This document shows positions 10,333-20,431 of a stretch of DNA of 64,000 nt, one piece after another. The notes beneath the pieces were generated by a model, which saw nothing but the letters and a program-made list of their open reading frames with translations, had not been told where the DNA came from and did not search any database. Both the position numbers and the translations under genes were made by a program. This DNA comes from Cordia subcordata. Lineage: Eukaryota; Streptophyta; Magnoliopsida; Boraginales; Cordiaceae. How positions within the stretch are numbered: the first letter of the stretch is position 1; every line of letters begins with the position of its first letter. The stretch is from the NCBI GenBank assembly GCA_028554755.1, contig JAPTOF010000030.1, forward strand, positions 1,612,001-1,676,000, written 5' to 3'.

Positions 10333-11084
10333 ATAAATCATAGGCCATTACTTCTAAGAAAATGGAGGTCAAACCTTGAATACATCAACTTGAATTGCAA
10401 TAAGGTTCCATTATGGGTTAAGCTTTGGAATATTCCAATAAGTCTTTGGTCAAAAAGAGGTTTAAACTATGTTGCAGCTTTTATTGAAAGACCTATTCAA
10501 ATGAATGCTTTGACCGAATCAAAGACAAATTTAGAGTTTGCAAGGGTTTGTATTAAGGTTAATTTGGAAGAAAAGCTACCAGATGTTATTTTTCCAAAAT
10601 TTAGAGATGGTTCCCATACTCAAGTTGATGTTGAATATGCATGGAAACCCCTAAAATGCTCTCTTTGCAAGATGGTGGGACATGTTGAGGAAAAATTCCC
10701 ATTGAAGCCAAAAGTCCAACAAGCTCCAAATACTTTAATTTCTACTAAAGCAGCCAAGAAAAAGTTGCAAGAGGAATGGCAAGTGGTTGGTAAAAACCCT
10801 CATCAAATGATAAATGTGCTTCCAACTTTGAAAAGTCCAATGATACAAACACAACTATGATGGTGGCTGCCCTTTCTCAGCCGAGCTCTCCAAAACCAAA
10901 AAGCAATGTTAGTGGCCCTTCTAGCCCATATTTTCAACACAAAAACCACTTTCAAGCTCTTGAAGATGAAGTGACAAACAACCTAAACCTTGCAAGCAAT
11001 CTTCAGGAAGGTGAAATGGGGGATGATCTGAATATTGAGTCAAGCATACATCAAAAGAGGTCCTCTTCTCCCTTATTGAAATGA
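10333..11084 (+). pseudogene. LINE M ORF1: second half of DUF4283, knuckle, tail
   Basis: Resumes with INHRPLLLRKW, KVPLWVKLWNIPISLWSKRG, ERPIQMNALTESKTNLEFA and a knuckle C-S-L-C-x4-H-x4-F whose last cysteine is lost. The tail runs in a second frame to the TGA at 11082-11084, which overlaps the ORF2 ATG as ATGA. Belongs to the LWSKRG ORF1 group, distinct from the ITRRGL group in the nested ORF1-only copies. Confidence 0.78.
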
Positions 11085-11797
11085 TATTTTGCTCTTGGAA
11101 TATAAGGGAGTCAATTCCCCTAAAAAAACATAAAGAAATAAATTTGCTAATTGGAAAGCATAAACTTGATTGTTTTTGTCTCTTGGAGACCAAGGTCACT
11201 CAAGATATCGATGCCTTTGGTTCCCATTTTAGTGCCTTGGGTTTTGATAATTGAATCGATGAGAATATTGCTGGACGCCTTTGGCTCTTTTGGAGGAATC
11301 ATATCAAGCTTACTATCATTGATACAATGGATCAAGGTATGCTTTGCCATTTTGATGCTCTATCTCAACTATCTTTCTTTGTGATCTTTGTCTATGATAG
11401 AAATGATCCCCCAAGAAGAAGGGCTCTTTGGAAGAAAATTGAAAAATGGAGCTTATGGTGCAATTATGACCCTTTGTACATTCTTGGTGATTTCAATGAA
11501 ATTCTTTATTGTAGGGATGGGTCTTGTTCTTTGTTCGTTCCTTCAAGTGCATGGGACATAAAAAATTGTGTCAACAAAGCAAACCTTCATGACTTCAAGG
11601 TCATTAGACCTCACTTCACTTGGACAAATAGAAGTTCAAATAGAAATCTTCTTGCAAGCAAACTTGATAGAGCCTTGGTGAATACTTGTTGGATTGATTT
11701 TATGGTGAATTCTTTTCTCTTGGTGGATTCTCCGAGAATTTCAAACCATTGTCCTTTCATTCTTAATACATATAAGCCCAAGCTTGCCTTCCCATAG
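11081..11797 (+). pseudogene. LINE M ORF2 endonuclease domain
   Basis: ATG at 11081 overlaps the ORF1 stop. MIFCSWNIRESIP, KHKLDCFCLLETKV, a stop at 11252, then (from about 11390) YILGDFNEILYCRDG, FTWTNRSSNRN, LDRALVNTCW and LLVDSPRISNHCPFIL. The G-D-F-N-E catalytic motif is present; the terminal motif is S-N-H. The domain nicks target DNA for target-primed reverse transcription. Confidence 0.8.
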
Positions 11798-11839
11798 CCT
11801 TTTAAATTCTATAATGCTTGGATAACTCATGATCTTTTC

Positions 11840-12706
11840 TTGCAAGTTGTGGATAAACATTGGAGTGCACGGGTTTTTGGCACCCTAATGTTCATATTAT
11901 GTCAAAAGCAAAAGCACCTCAAGCAAGCTTTAAAGAAGTTTGACAAGGAGAATTTCTCATGCATCCCTCAACAAATTCATAAACTCAAAGAGTTGCTTAA
12001 TAATGTTCAAGCTGACTTGTTGAATGGTCACCTCAACGAAGAGATTCTTAACAATGAGAAGAATATTCTTATGAAGATTGAGACACTTGAAGCCACCTAT
12101 AATCACATGCTTCATCAAAAATCTCGGCTCAATTGGATCAAAGAGGGAGATGCAAATACAAAATTTTTCCATAGCATTATTCTAGGAAGGAAGAGTAAAA
12201 ATACAATCAATGCAATCCAAGATGATGATGGTATGTTTATCTATTCAAATGATGGCATCAAAGCTAAGTTCATATCCTATTTCAAACACCTTCTTGGTAC
12301 TCCCACTTACTCTTGTGCAAATGTGGAAAGCATCAAAGCTATAATTGGCAAATCTATTAATGGTGATTGCTTGGACATGCTGGTTGCACCATTTACTCAT
12401 GAGTTGATCAAAAGCACTTTATTTTCTCTCAATCCAAACAAAAGCCCAGGGCCGGATGGCTACACACCTCTCTTCTACAAAGCGGCTTGGGACATTGTTG
12501 GTTATGATATTCTTAAAGCCATTGGATCCTTTGTTGACTCCACAAGATTTCTTAAAGAGGTAAATGCAACCTACATTTCTTTAGTACCTAAAGTCCCAAA
12601 CCCTTTCACGGTAAAAGACTTTAGGCCAATCTCTTGTTGCAACACAATTTACAAGTATATTTCAAAGATGCTTGCAAATAGGCTCAGAGCTTGCTCCCAA
12701 ATTTGA
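11840..12706 (+). CDS. LINE M ORF2 linker and N-terminal RT
   Basis: A 288-codon open stretch: FILCQKQKHLKQALKKFDKE, then KSRLNWIKEGDANTKFFH, FSLNPNKSPGPDGYTPLFYK (RT box 1), VPKVPNPFTVKDFRPISCCN and TIYKYISKMLANRLRAC. A single-base change near 12695 shifts the frame; RT continues at 12691-13008. Confidence 0.85.
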   Translation: MQVVDKHWSARVFGTLMFILCQKQKHLKQALKKFDKENFSCIPQQIHKLKELLNNVQADLLNGHLNEEILNNEKNILMKIETLEATYNHMLHQKSRLNWIKEGDANTKFFHSIILGRKSKNTINAIQDDDGMFIYSNDGIKAKFISYFKHLLGTPTYSCANVESIKAIIGKSINGDCLDMLVAPFTHELIKSTLFSLNPNKSPGPDGYTPLFYKAAWDIVGYDILKAIGSFVDSTRFLKEVNATYISLVPKVPNPFTVKDFRPISCCNTIYKYISKMLANRLRACSQI

Positions 12707-13017
12707 TCTTATGGAACCAATCGACTTTCATTGAGGATAGGCTCATTAATGAAGACATTCTTATTGCTTATGAACTCCTTAAAGGCTACTCAAGAAGTCA
12801 TATTTCTCCTAGATGTGCTCTTGAGGTTGACATTATGAAGGCTTTTGATTCCTTGAATTGGGTTTTCATTGAGAATACCCTCCTTGTTTCTGGCTTCCCC
12901 TATAAATTTGTGGCTTGGATTGTGGCTTGTGTCTCATCCCCATGCTTTTCCATTGCTCTCAATGGTAGTTTTGAAGGGTATTTCAAAGGTGCAAATGGCA
13001 TAAGATAAGGTGACCCC
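12691..13017 (+). pseudogene. LINE M RT palm, interrupted by the Copia insertion
   Basis: NQSTFIEDRLINEDI, CALEVDIMKAFDSLNW and SIALNGSFEGYFKGANGIR, a TAA in place of the next residue, then G-D-P where Copia enters after ACCCC. The reading continues at 22335 as L-S-L-Y-L-F, confirming the joint. Confidence 0.85.
13013..13017. repeat. 5 bp TSD of the Copia element (left copy)
   Basis: ACCCC at 13013-13017 and again at 22330-22334, directly outside the two LTRs; 5 bp is the usual Copia duplication. Confidence 0.9.
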
Positions 13018-14915
13018 TGTAGGATCGATATTATTAAGTGTGGTGTATCCTAGTCCATATTTTCTAAATTATAACTAAGAAAACATGCTAGGAAAAATAA
13101 AATAACCACATTACACACACAAGAACATGCTCAAGAACATATAGAATATAACTAGTATTTGCAAAAATATATAAAGCTAACCTCTTGAAGCGTGGAGCCT
13201 TTGATGAAGCTAAAACCAGTCACGAGCTTTGTTCCCGTTCACGAACAAGGCCACCAAAAATTTACTACAAGGGTGTCGCAATAAGCAACTCCCCAGTCTT
13301 CTTCCCTATGATTAAAGAGACTTATCTTGAGAGAATAGCCTCTTGTGTGGGAAGAAGCAAAGTAATATGCTCTTGAAAAACTAGAGCAAAAATCACACAA
13401 TAAGTGTGTACTATGTGTTGTATATTTTCATGCCAAAAAGGAAGAAATCAACTACAAAGTGGAAAACATAAAAGGTGTAGGGTCTTGTCTATTTATAGAG
13501 AGAACCTTGGCACCCAAAGTTGCTAAGCTTTCAATGTGGGAGAAACTTTCCATGTAGTATTTCCTTTATGTAACTTGTCAATCTTGTCTTGGAAGACTTG
13601 TGCAAGTTGTCCACTTGTTTTTGTAGTATTTTGCAAGTTGTCCACTTGTCTTGGAAGACTTAGGCCAAGCCTATTATCCAAGTCCAACACATAGTTCATA
13701 ATCCATGTGGAGGCCCAAGCCCAATAGGAAACCATCCTAGCCCAATTAGGTTATCTTGGACTTTAAAGAAAGCCCAAACCCAATTTCAAGCTTTGGCCCA
13801 ATAAGTCTATTACCACAATATGGAATTTGCTCTTTCAAGATTACTCTCTCAAAGTCATTTCAACTAGGGAAGGGACCAAGAAGACACAATTATTATTGGC
13901 TTCCAAAAATAATTAAAAATATCCTTGCCCGATCTAGGCAACATAATAATTATTTTTAACTCCGATCTATTCCACCATAAGATCAAAGTTGCACTCCAAG
14001 AATAATTGTCATTACCCAAAAGCTTATCACAAAAGAATGTGAACTTTGTCTTTGACCTACTAAATAATCGACCATAATGCCCCTCTATGTATACCCACAA
14101 CTAAGATCGGTCCTTTGGCCGGTGTACTATCACCTCCTTAGCTGTATCTTTTTCTGTTGGGTTTCTTGTCCAATTGCCAACCATCCTTGGTCATGGAATC
14201 TCTTGATCTCGGGAGCGACCCTCAAGCCATATGACAGACACACCTATAAAGGTAGTATCACTAGATTTAGATTCGGATGATAAATTTGGACAATCCTAAA
14301 GGGGGCACATAGATTCCATTTTGCATATGCATGTTCTAATTAATTAGAACTTAGCAGTCAATGCACAAGGCTGTTGATCCTAATAAAATAAGATCTCAGC
14401 CACAGTGAATCAAAGTACTAAACCCTAACTTCATTAGTTCATCCACATATACTCAGGATTAAGAGCAATGATCATTTCGTAGCAATGAGTGTCTTGTTTT
14501 CTTTCTTTGATAGTACGTCTCTAGAAAACATACTCACAATGGTCCTATCCAATACGTGACACACGTACTATTGAGACAAATCCAGAAAGTCCTCCAATGA
14601 CCTAGGTAGATCACCCTCAAAGAGGAGACTTACTCAATATAACCTTATCCCAGTAGAGTGCCCAACACTACTATTTGGTTATGGATTCAATTTATGACGT
14701 GACTAAATCTAGACTTGGACCTACTGTGCGTCCAGCCTCACTGCACACCCAAGTCATTAGTGTAAGTCAAAGGACCTTTATACATGCATCGATAAAACAT
14801 AACAAAGATTATATGTAAGAAACTCATAATGCCATTTAACAAAAATGTGATTATACATTGTTTCATATCATAAATGTCATGTACAAGTGAGGTTTAGGGC
14901 ATACTAATCCTAACA
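13018..14915 (-). repeat. Copia 3' LTR
   Basis: 1,898 bp, TGTAGGATCG...AATCCTAACA on the plus strand; it is the 3' LTR in element orientation. The short ORFs in it (for example 13185-13376) recur in the other LTR only because LTRs are duplicates; no coding role is supported. Confidence 0.95.
13489..13497 (-). promoter_or_regulatory. TATA box in the 3' LTR
   Basis: TATAAATAG on the minus strand, the same place as in the 5' LTR (20903-20911) and the solo LTR (48892-48900). In this LTR it could drive outward transcription into LINE M DNA to the left. Confidence 0.65.
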
Positions 14916-14927
14916 ATCTCCCACTTG
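14916..14927 (-). other. Polypurine tract of the Copia element
   Basis: Minus-strand CAAGTGGGAGAT directly abuts the 3' LTR start TGTTAGG; this is the normal plus-strand primer site. Confidence 0.85.
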
Positions 14928-14929
14928 CA

Positions 14930-15607
14930 CTAAAGATTACTTCTGCAAAGCCTAATACCCAAAGACTCCAAATGTGTGGCAAACACTTTCTCTAAAAGAG
15001 TCTTAGTAAATGGGTCTGCCAGGTTTTCTGCTGAAGCTATCTTGTCAACTACTACATCTCCTCCTTGGATAAACTCACGGATCAAATGATATTTCCGTTC
15101 AATGTGTTTACCGTTTTTGTGATTCCTGGGCTCTTTGTACTGTGAAACAGCACCGTTGTTGTCGCAATACAACGTTATTGGTCTGTGAGCTGCCGGCACA
15201 ACCTCTAGGTCTAACAAGAACTTTCTTAGCCATACTGCCTCTTTCACAGCCTCAGATGCTGTTACATACTCGGCCTCCATGGTAGAGTCAGCAATACAAT
15301 TTTGCTTCACACTTCTCCATGAAATAGCTCCTCCTGACAGAGTGAAAACATATCTAGAAGTAGACTTCCTGGAATCTCTATCGGATTGGAAATCCGAGTC
15401 TGTATAGGCTAATGGTGTTAGATCATCTACACGGTATTCCAGCACATAATCCTTTGTTCCTTGCAGGAATTTGAATATATGCTTAAGCGCGACCCAATGT
15501 GCCAGTCCAGGGTTTGACTGATATCTACTAACCATGCCAACAAAGAAAGCGTATATCTGGTCTAGTACATAACATGGCATACATGAGACTTCCAACTGCT
15601 GAAGCAT
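14930..15607 (-). CDS. Copia RNase H region of pol
   Basis: A 225-codon open stretch with GMVSRYQSNPGLAHW, LAYTDSDFQSDRDSRKSTS, ADSTMEAEYVTASEAVKEAV, ITLYCDNNGAVS and ADPFTKTL, the Copia RNase H signature including D, E and D residues. The first residues are out of the natural frame: the RT end (MYAMLCTRPDI) is encoded just upstream in another frame, so one shift lies near 15570. Confidence 0.9.
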   Translation of the reverse strand: MLQQLEVSCMPCYVLDQIYAFFVGMVSRYQSNPGLAHWVALKHIFKFLQGTKDYVLEYRVDDLTPLAYTDSDFQSDRDSRKSTSRYVFTLSGGAISWRSVKQNCIADSTMEAEYVTASEAVKEAVWLRKFLLDLEVVPAAHRPITLYCDNNGAVSQYKEPRNHKNGKHIERKYHLIREFIQGGDVVVDKIASAENLADPFTKTLLEKVFATHLESLGIRLCRSNL

Positions 15608-15614
15608 AAGGAAC

Positions 15615-16515
15615 TCACTTCATGCTCTCTATCTCCTTAGGTGTTTTAGAACATTGATCCCGAGATAGATAAACTCCATGTCTAGAAGGTAACAAGGCCT
15701 TCTTAGAGTTTTGTAAGTTAAACCTGACTAATATCTTCTCAATAAATGAAGCTTGAGATAGGGCTAGCCTTCTGTTCTTACGATCTCGCATAAGCTTGAT
15801 GCTTAGAACATAACTAGCTTCTCCTAAATCCTTCATTTGAAATTGAGTAGAAAGCCAAACCTTGATGGATGATAACATCCCCACATCATTTCCAATTAGT
15901 AGGATATCATCCACATACGTAACCAAAAAGCTACAAAGATTTCTATTATGCCTTTTATACACGCAAGGTTCATCAATATTTTGATCAAAACCATAAGATT
16001 TAATTGCCCGATCAAATTTGATGTTCCATGCTCTAGATGCCTGTTTTAATCCATAAATGGACTTCTTTAATTTACAAACCATATGTTCCTGGCCTTTAGC
16101 AATGTATCCATCTGGTTGTGTCATGTAAATGGTCTCGTCAAGTTCCCCATTAAGAAAGGCTGTCTTGACGTCCATTTGCCATATCTCGTAGTCATAATGA
16201 CAAGCGATGGCAAGAAGTATCCTGATGGATTTAAGCATGGCTACTGGTGAAAAAGGTTTCCTTATAATCGATCCCTTCTTTCTGAGTATAACCTTTCGCC
16301 ACCAACCTTGCTTTAAAGGTTTCAACTTTTCCATCAACTCCTCTTTTCCTCTTGTAGGCCCATTTGCACCCTATAGGTTTTACCCCTTCAGGTGCAACTA
16401 CAAGATCCCAAACTTTGTTAGAATACATAGATTCTAACTCTGAATCCATTACCTTATGCCATTTGTCGGCATCTATGTCAGAAACTGCTTCATCATAACT
16501 TACGGGATCCACCAC
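15615..16515 (-). pseudogene. Copia reverse transcriptase
   Basis: Frame 16515-16231 gives VDPVSYDEAVSDIDADKW, WAYKRKRGVDGKVETFKARL and VAKGYTQKEGIDYKETF. Frame 16337-15615 then carries on from P-F-S-P-V with QMDVKTAFLNGELDETIYM, KKSIYGLKQASRAWN and the active site TYVDDILLIGND (Y-V-D-D at 15906-15917). The shift lies near 16250; a TGA ends the second frame at 15615. Domain content is complete and the active site intact, but it cannot be read through. Confidence 0.92.
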
Positions 16516-16617
16516 CTGATTCTCTGAAGAAGTCTGAAAGGACTCTCCATAGTATCTATCAAGAGGCTTGGATATCCTCCCACTACGACGATGCTCCGAT
16601 ATATTAGGTGTAATATG

Positions 16618-17997
16618 CTATTCTTTTTCATTCACAGTTACCACAGGTGTTACTGGAGATTCTTGTGAAATCTCATTTAGAACAACTTCAGAATCTGGTG
16701 TTTTCTGGACCATTTCATCATTCTCTAAGTATCTAGCATGGGTGCTTATAAACACCTTTTGCTCCTTAGGATTATAAAAGATCCCACCTCTGGTTCCCTT
16801 AGGATATCCAATGAAATAGCATAACTCGGATCTTGGTTCCAATTTTGAAGCATTACTATTAAGTACATAAGCTGGACAGCCCCAAATGTGGAGATGATTT
16901 AGACTAGACTTACACCCAGTCCACATTTCTTGAGGTGTCCTAGGTACTGATTTAGATGGTACCAAGTTCAAGATGTATGTCGCTGTTTCAATGGCATACC
17001 CCCAAAAAGATAAAGGTAATGATGCATGACTCGTCATTGACCTAACCATATCCAATAAGGTACGATTTCTTCTTTCTGCTACACCATTTTGCTGAGGAGT
17101 CCCTGGTGCAGTCAACTGAGACACTATCCCTTCTTGTGTAAGATAGTCTCTGAACTCACCCGAGAGGTATTTGCCACCTCGATTAGACTAAAGGGCTTTG
17201 ATATGTTTATCTAATTTCCGCTCTGCCTCAGCTTTGAACTCTTTGAATTTCTCAAAGGATTCAGACTTGCGTCGCATTAGATATATGTATCCATACCTAG
17301 AGTAATCATCAGTAAAAGTAATGAAATACTCATAATCTCCTCGTGCTGGTTTGCTCATAGGACCGCACACATTAGTGTGAACCAATTCCAATACTTCTTT
17401 GGCCCTTTCTCCTTTAGAAGAAAATGACCGTTTAGTCATCTTCCCTTTGAGACAAGATTCACACGGAGGTAGATCTTCGAGATATAATGAGCTAAGATGC
17501 CCACCCTCGACTAATCTCCGAATTCGCTTTAGACTGATATGTCTTAAGCGTAGGTGCCGAAGATATGTATCATTGGTCGAAGAAACCTTCCTTTTTTGGG
17601 AATTAGTTTGTTCTATATTATGCAGTGAGTTTGTAATAGGTTTTATATAGAGCAAGTTATCATGCATGCTACCAAAACAAATAATATTTCTATCTCTACT
17701 GATATCAACACCAGAATGGAAATTAATGCAAAAACCATCTAATATTAATTGTGAAACAGAGATAAGGTTTTTACGTACATCCGGAACATAATAAACATTG
17801 TTCAAAAATATCTTCCTATTACATGGAAAATTTAAGCACATTCCTCCCATCGCAGCCCATACTTTTGCTCTATTACCCAACCTCAGAGCAAACTCCCCTT
17901 TTTCTAGTTCCTTCATTTCCTGAAACCAATGCAAAGAATTGCAAATATGGTTAGTGGCTCCAGAGTCTACAATCCAAGAATCAGTAGAATCAACCAC
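16618..17997 (-). pseudogene. Copia protease remnant and integrase
   Basis: 17997-17188: DSWIVDSGATNHIC (protease D-S-G), then the H-H-C-C region (HLRLRHISLKRIRRL...CESCLKGK) and FITFTDDYSRYGYIYL. After a TAG, 17124-16618 holds APGTPQQNGVAERRNRTL and FWGYAIETATYILN. Two integrase positions that are normally Asp read Asn (H-T-N-V-C-G-P and S-N-R-G-G), while the Glu in V-A-E-R-R is kept. D-to-N at both catalytic sites would disable strand transfer. Confidence 0.88.
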
Positions 17998-18039
17998 TAA
18001 GCAGGTTTCAATGTAGAATAAAAGAGGTGTGCCTATCTG

Positions 18040-18855
18040 GCCTCAAGCCAAGTACTTCGGGCAATCCTTTTTCCAGTGTCCTTTTAGGCCACATTTAAAG
18101 CATTTGCCCTTGGGCTTTTGACCTGTTAACTACCTGGGCTATTTACCATTTCTCTTCTTTTTCCCTTGACCACATTTTTTCTTCCCCTTTCCTTTGAACT
18201 TTCTCCCTTTCGGGTTAAGTCCAGAAATGGATGCTTGAACCATATTTATGTGGCCTTTATTTTTTATTATGGCTTCTGTAGCTAGGAGCTCTTTCATTAG
18301 TTCCGTCATATCCATGTTCATCTTGCTCATATTATAATTAAGCTTGAACTGGGTATAGGATGACGGTAGAGTCTCCAAAATCATGTCTACCTTTGACTGT
18401 TCATCTATGTTTGCTCCAAAGATCTCAGCAGTATTGAAGCAATCCATCATTTTGAGCATATGCTCCCTAACAGATGCTCTTTCTGCCATCCTTTGATTCA
18501 TAATTTCTCTAAGAGCACCTTGCCTTGCGGGCCTGCTCTTATCAGCAAACATACGAGACAGTGAGGTCATGATTTCTTTTGCAGTTTCCATATGATGATG
18601 CTTGCTCTGCAAAATATCTAACATAGAAGCCATCATATAACACTTGGCCATGCTATTGGCTTTCTGCCATTTTGCCTCAGCATCTTTTTGGGTTTCAGAA
18701 GAGTTAGCCATCACAACAGGACAAGGAGTTGTTAAGACATACTTGTACTCTTTTGCAGTGAGTACTATGTCCAAGTTTCGTTCCCAGTCCACAAAATTCA
18801 GTCCAGTGAGCTTGTGCTCTTTGAGAATTGTAGCTAGTAGACTGAACGAAGACAT
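18040..18855 (-). pseudogene. Copia gag with CCHC knuckle
   Basis: Open from ATG 18855 to a TAG at 18141-18139 (238 codons): MSSFSLLATILKEHKLTGLN, then FVDWERNLDIVLTAKEYKYV, MKMMDCFNTAEIFGANIDEQ and a basic end KGKGKKKCGQGKKKRNGK. In the same frame beyond two TAGs lies the knuckle C-F-K-C-x4-H-x4-C (18061-18102), then a TGA. Gag forms the particle and packages RNA. The stops separate the capsid part from the knuckle and pol. Confidence 0.9.
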
Positions 18856-19030
18856 TTTTCTGAATACAACAATATAATCACAATTATTTTATGAGTATAG
18901 AATTGATGCATATATAATATGTATGCTATCTTTGGAAATAAAAAATACAAGTACTTTTTACATCATTTGCCTTTGAGTAGATCAACCCTTTAAACTACTC
19001 GATGTAACAGTGTCTCAACGTCCTCATAAG

Positions 19031-19338
19031 AACTCCATCGATGGGATGGCCAAACTTATGAATGTTAAGTTAAGTTCCACCACTTATTTGAATTAACAAT
19101 TGTCTGGATATGATCCAATTGAATAATTCAATCACTGTTTTGTTTGGCTTCTTAAATCCGATAGCGAACTCTATCGATAGGATAGCCGAACCTACCATTT
19201 AAGTTGAGTGTACACCCATTCCTAATGTTTATTCCCCTAAACATTCTTGATTTAAGCCCTCCGATAGGGTAGTGACTTTAATCAATGTTACGTAAGACGA
19301 TCTTTAATGAAGAACTCCATCGATGGGATGGCCGAACT
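19031..19338. repeat. Dispersed direct repeats in the Copia leader
   Basis: AACTCCATCGATGGGATGGC at 19031-19050 and 19313-19332, a diverged copy around 19166-19191 (AACTCTATCGATAGGATAGC), and a partial copy at about 19260-19275. The centre ATCGAT is palindromic. Confidence 0.75.
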
Positions 19339-19966
19339 CACTAGCACCCTTTTGAATAAACATTTTATGTTTTACTTTGTTAAATCTAGACAAAATGTCA
19401 CCTTCCGTTTGGGAAATTAATGACATTTATCATTAACGTGAATCAGATATGGAAAGCTGTGGGGTATTTCTAGTCCCCTCTCCCACTCAATATTTTAACT
19501 TAAGGGTTTCCTTTGATATTCTTGCTTTGTTTTAGATCTAAACACATTTTGGATTTTTGTAAATCCCCTTTGTGTTACTAAAACATTGCAATATCACAAT
19601 AGACCTCTTACCTAAATCTGGGTACATAGACCCTTAGGTTGACATATATACATGTAAATCTCAAGTTAAGTTCTTTTGATGTTGTCATGAGATCTCATGG
19701 CATCTTTAGACATAGCCGCTTATAATTCTCTTGTCTAAGCCATTCTCATAAACTTAACTATCTTTGAGAATCAACTCATAGGTATGACTAATTTTTATAA
19801 ACCCTAATAAGTGGACATATTTCTAGGTGACAATCATGCTAATGTAAATATGTTAAAACATATATCAATGCATTATAACATCCACCAAAATATGTTAGAA
19901 TCCCTCTTTGATGGCTCCCTGTAATTTTCAACAAAAACAGCACATATAGTAGCTTTTTCTGCCACA

Positions 19967-19993
19967 ACCGGTCGACCTAGCCGGTCGACCGGT
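19967..19993. repeat. Perfect inverted repeat in the Copia leader
   Basis: ACCGGTCGAC (19967-19976) and GTCGACCGGT (19984-19993), 10 bp arms with a 7-base spacer, GC-rich against an AT-rich surround, about 430 bases downstream of the PBS. Confidence 0.85.
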
Positions 19994-20417
19994 TAAGTCC
20001 AGCAGGTCATCTGGCTTGCTTACCCGGCAGAGTATTCCTTTATGATGTTTTCTTGTTTTTCTCCTTGGTCTTCAAAGATTACAATAATACACTTTGCTAT
20101 TGCTAATACAAGCTTCATAAAGAAACATTACAAGGATATCAAAACATCCTATGCTTCTTTTAAATGAAACTAAAAGCAACAACCATAAATATTTTATACA
20201 TGAAATCGCCTATGGCCAAGCTTTGTTGACCGTACACGAAATCTATCATGCATACATACGAACCATCAAGGGGATTTTATATTACCTGCACATACAAGCA
20301 TAATACCACAAGTATATCAACACAAGATTTCTTAATCTTGCCACTCTCAAGATGACGAATATATTTATGTAAATACAATATTCTTGCATAGTCTAAGCAT
20401 GTTATGTGTGAGCCTAA

Positions 20418-20429
20418 GCTCTGATACCA
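20418..20429 (-). other. Primer binding site (initiator Met tRNA)
   Basis: Minus-strand TGGTATCAGAGC two bases inside the 5' LTR, the standard complement of the plant initiator-methionine tRNA 3' end. Confidence 0.95.
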
Positions 20430-20431
20430 AT

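Larger units (their letters stand above)
18878..20417 (-). other. Untranslated leader of the Copia element
   Basis: About 1.54 kb between PBS and gag with no long open frame. It contains spaced repeats and one perfect inverted repeat listed separately. Long leaders of this kind hold packaging signals in known Copia elements; which part does so here is not known. Confidence 0.7.

Noticed and set aside
13185..13376. Identical 63-codon ORFs in both Copia LTRs, plus other short LTR ORFs
   Set aside because: They are identical because LTRs are duplicates. The solo LTR version is altered and shows no sign of coding constraint.
19031..19338. Possible CRISPR-like spaced repeats
   Set aside because: Only three or four imperfect units inside a Copia leader of a plant genome; no array structure or cas genes.
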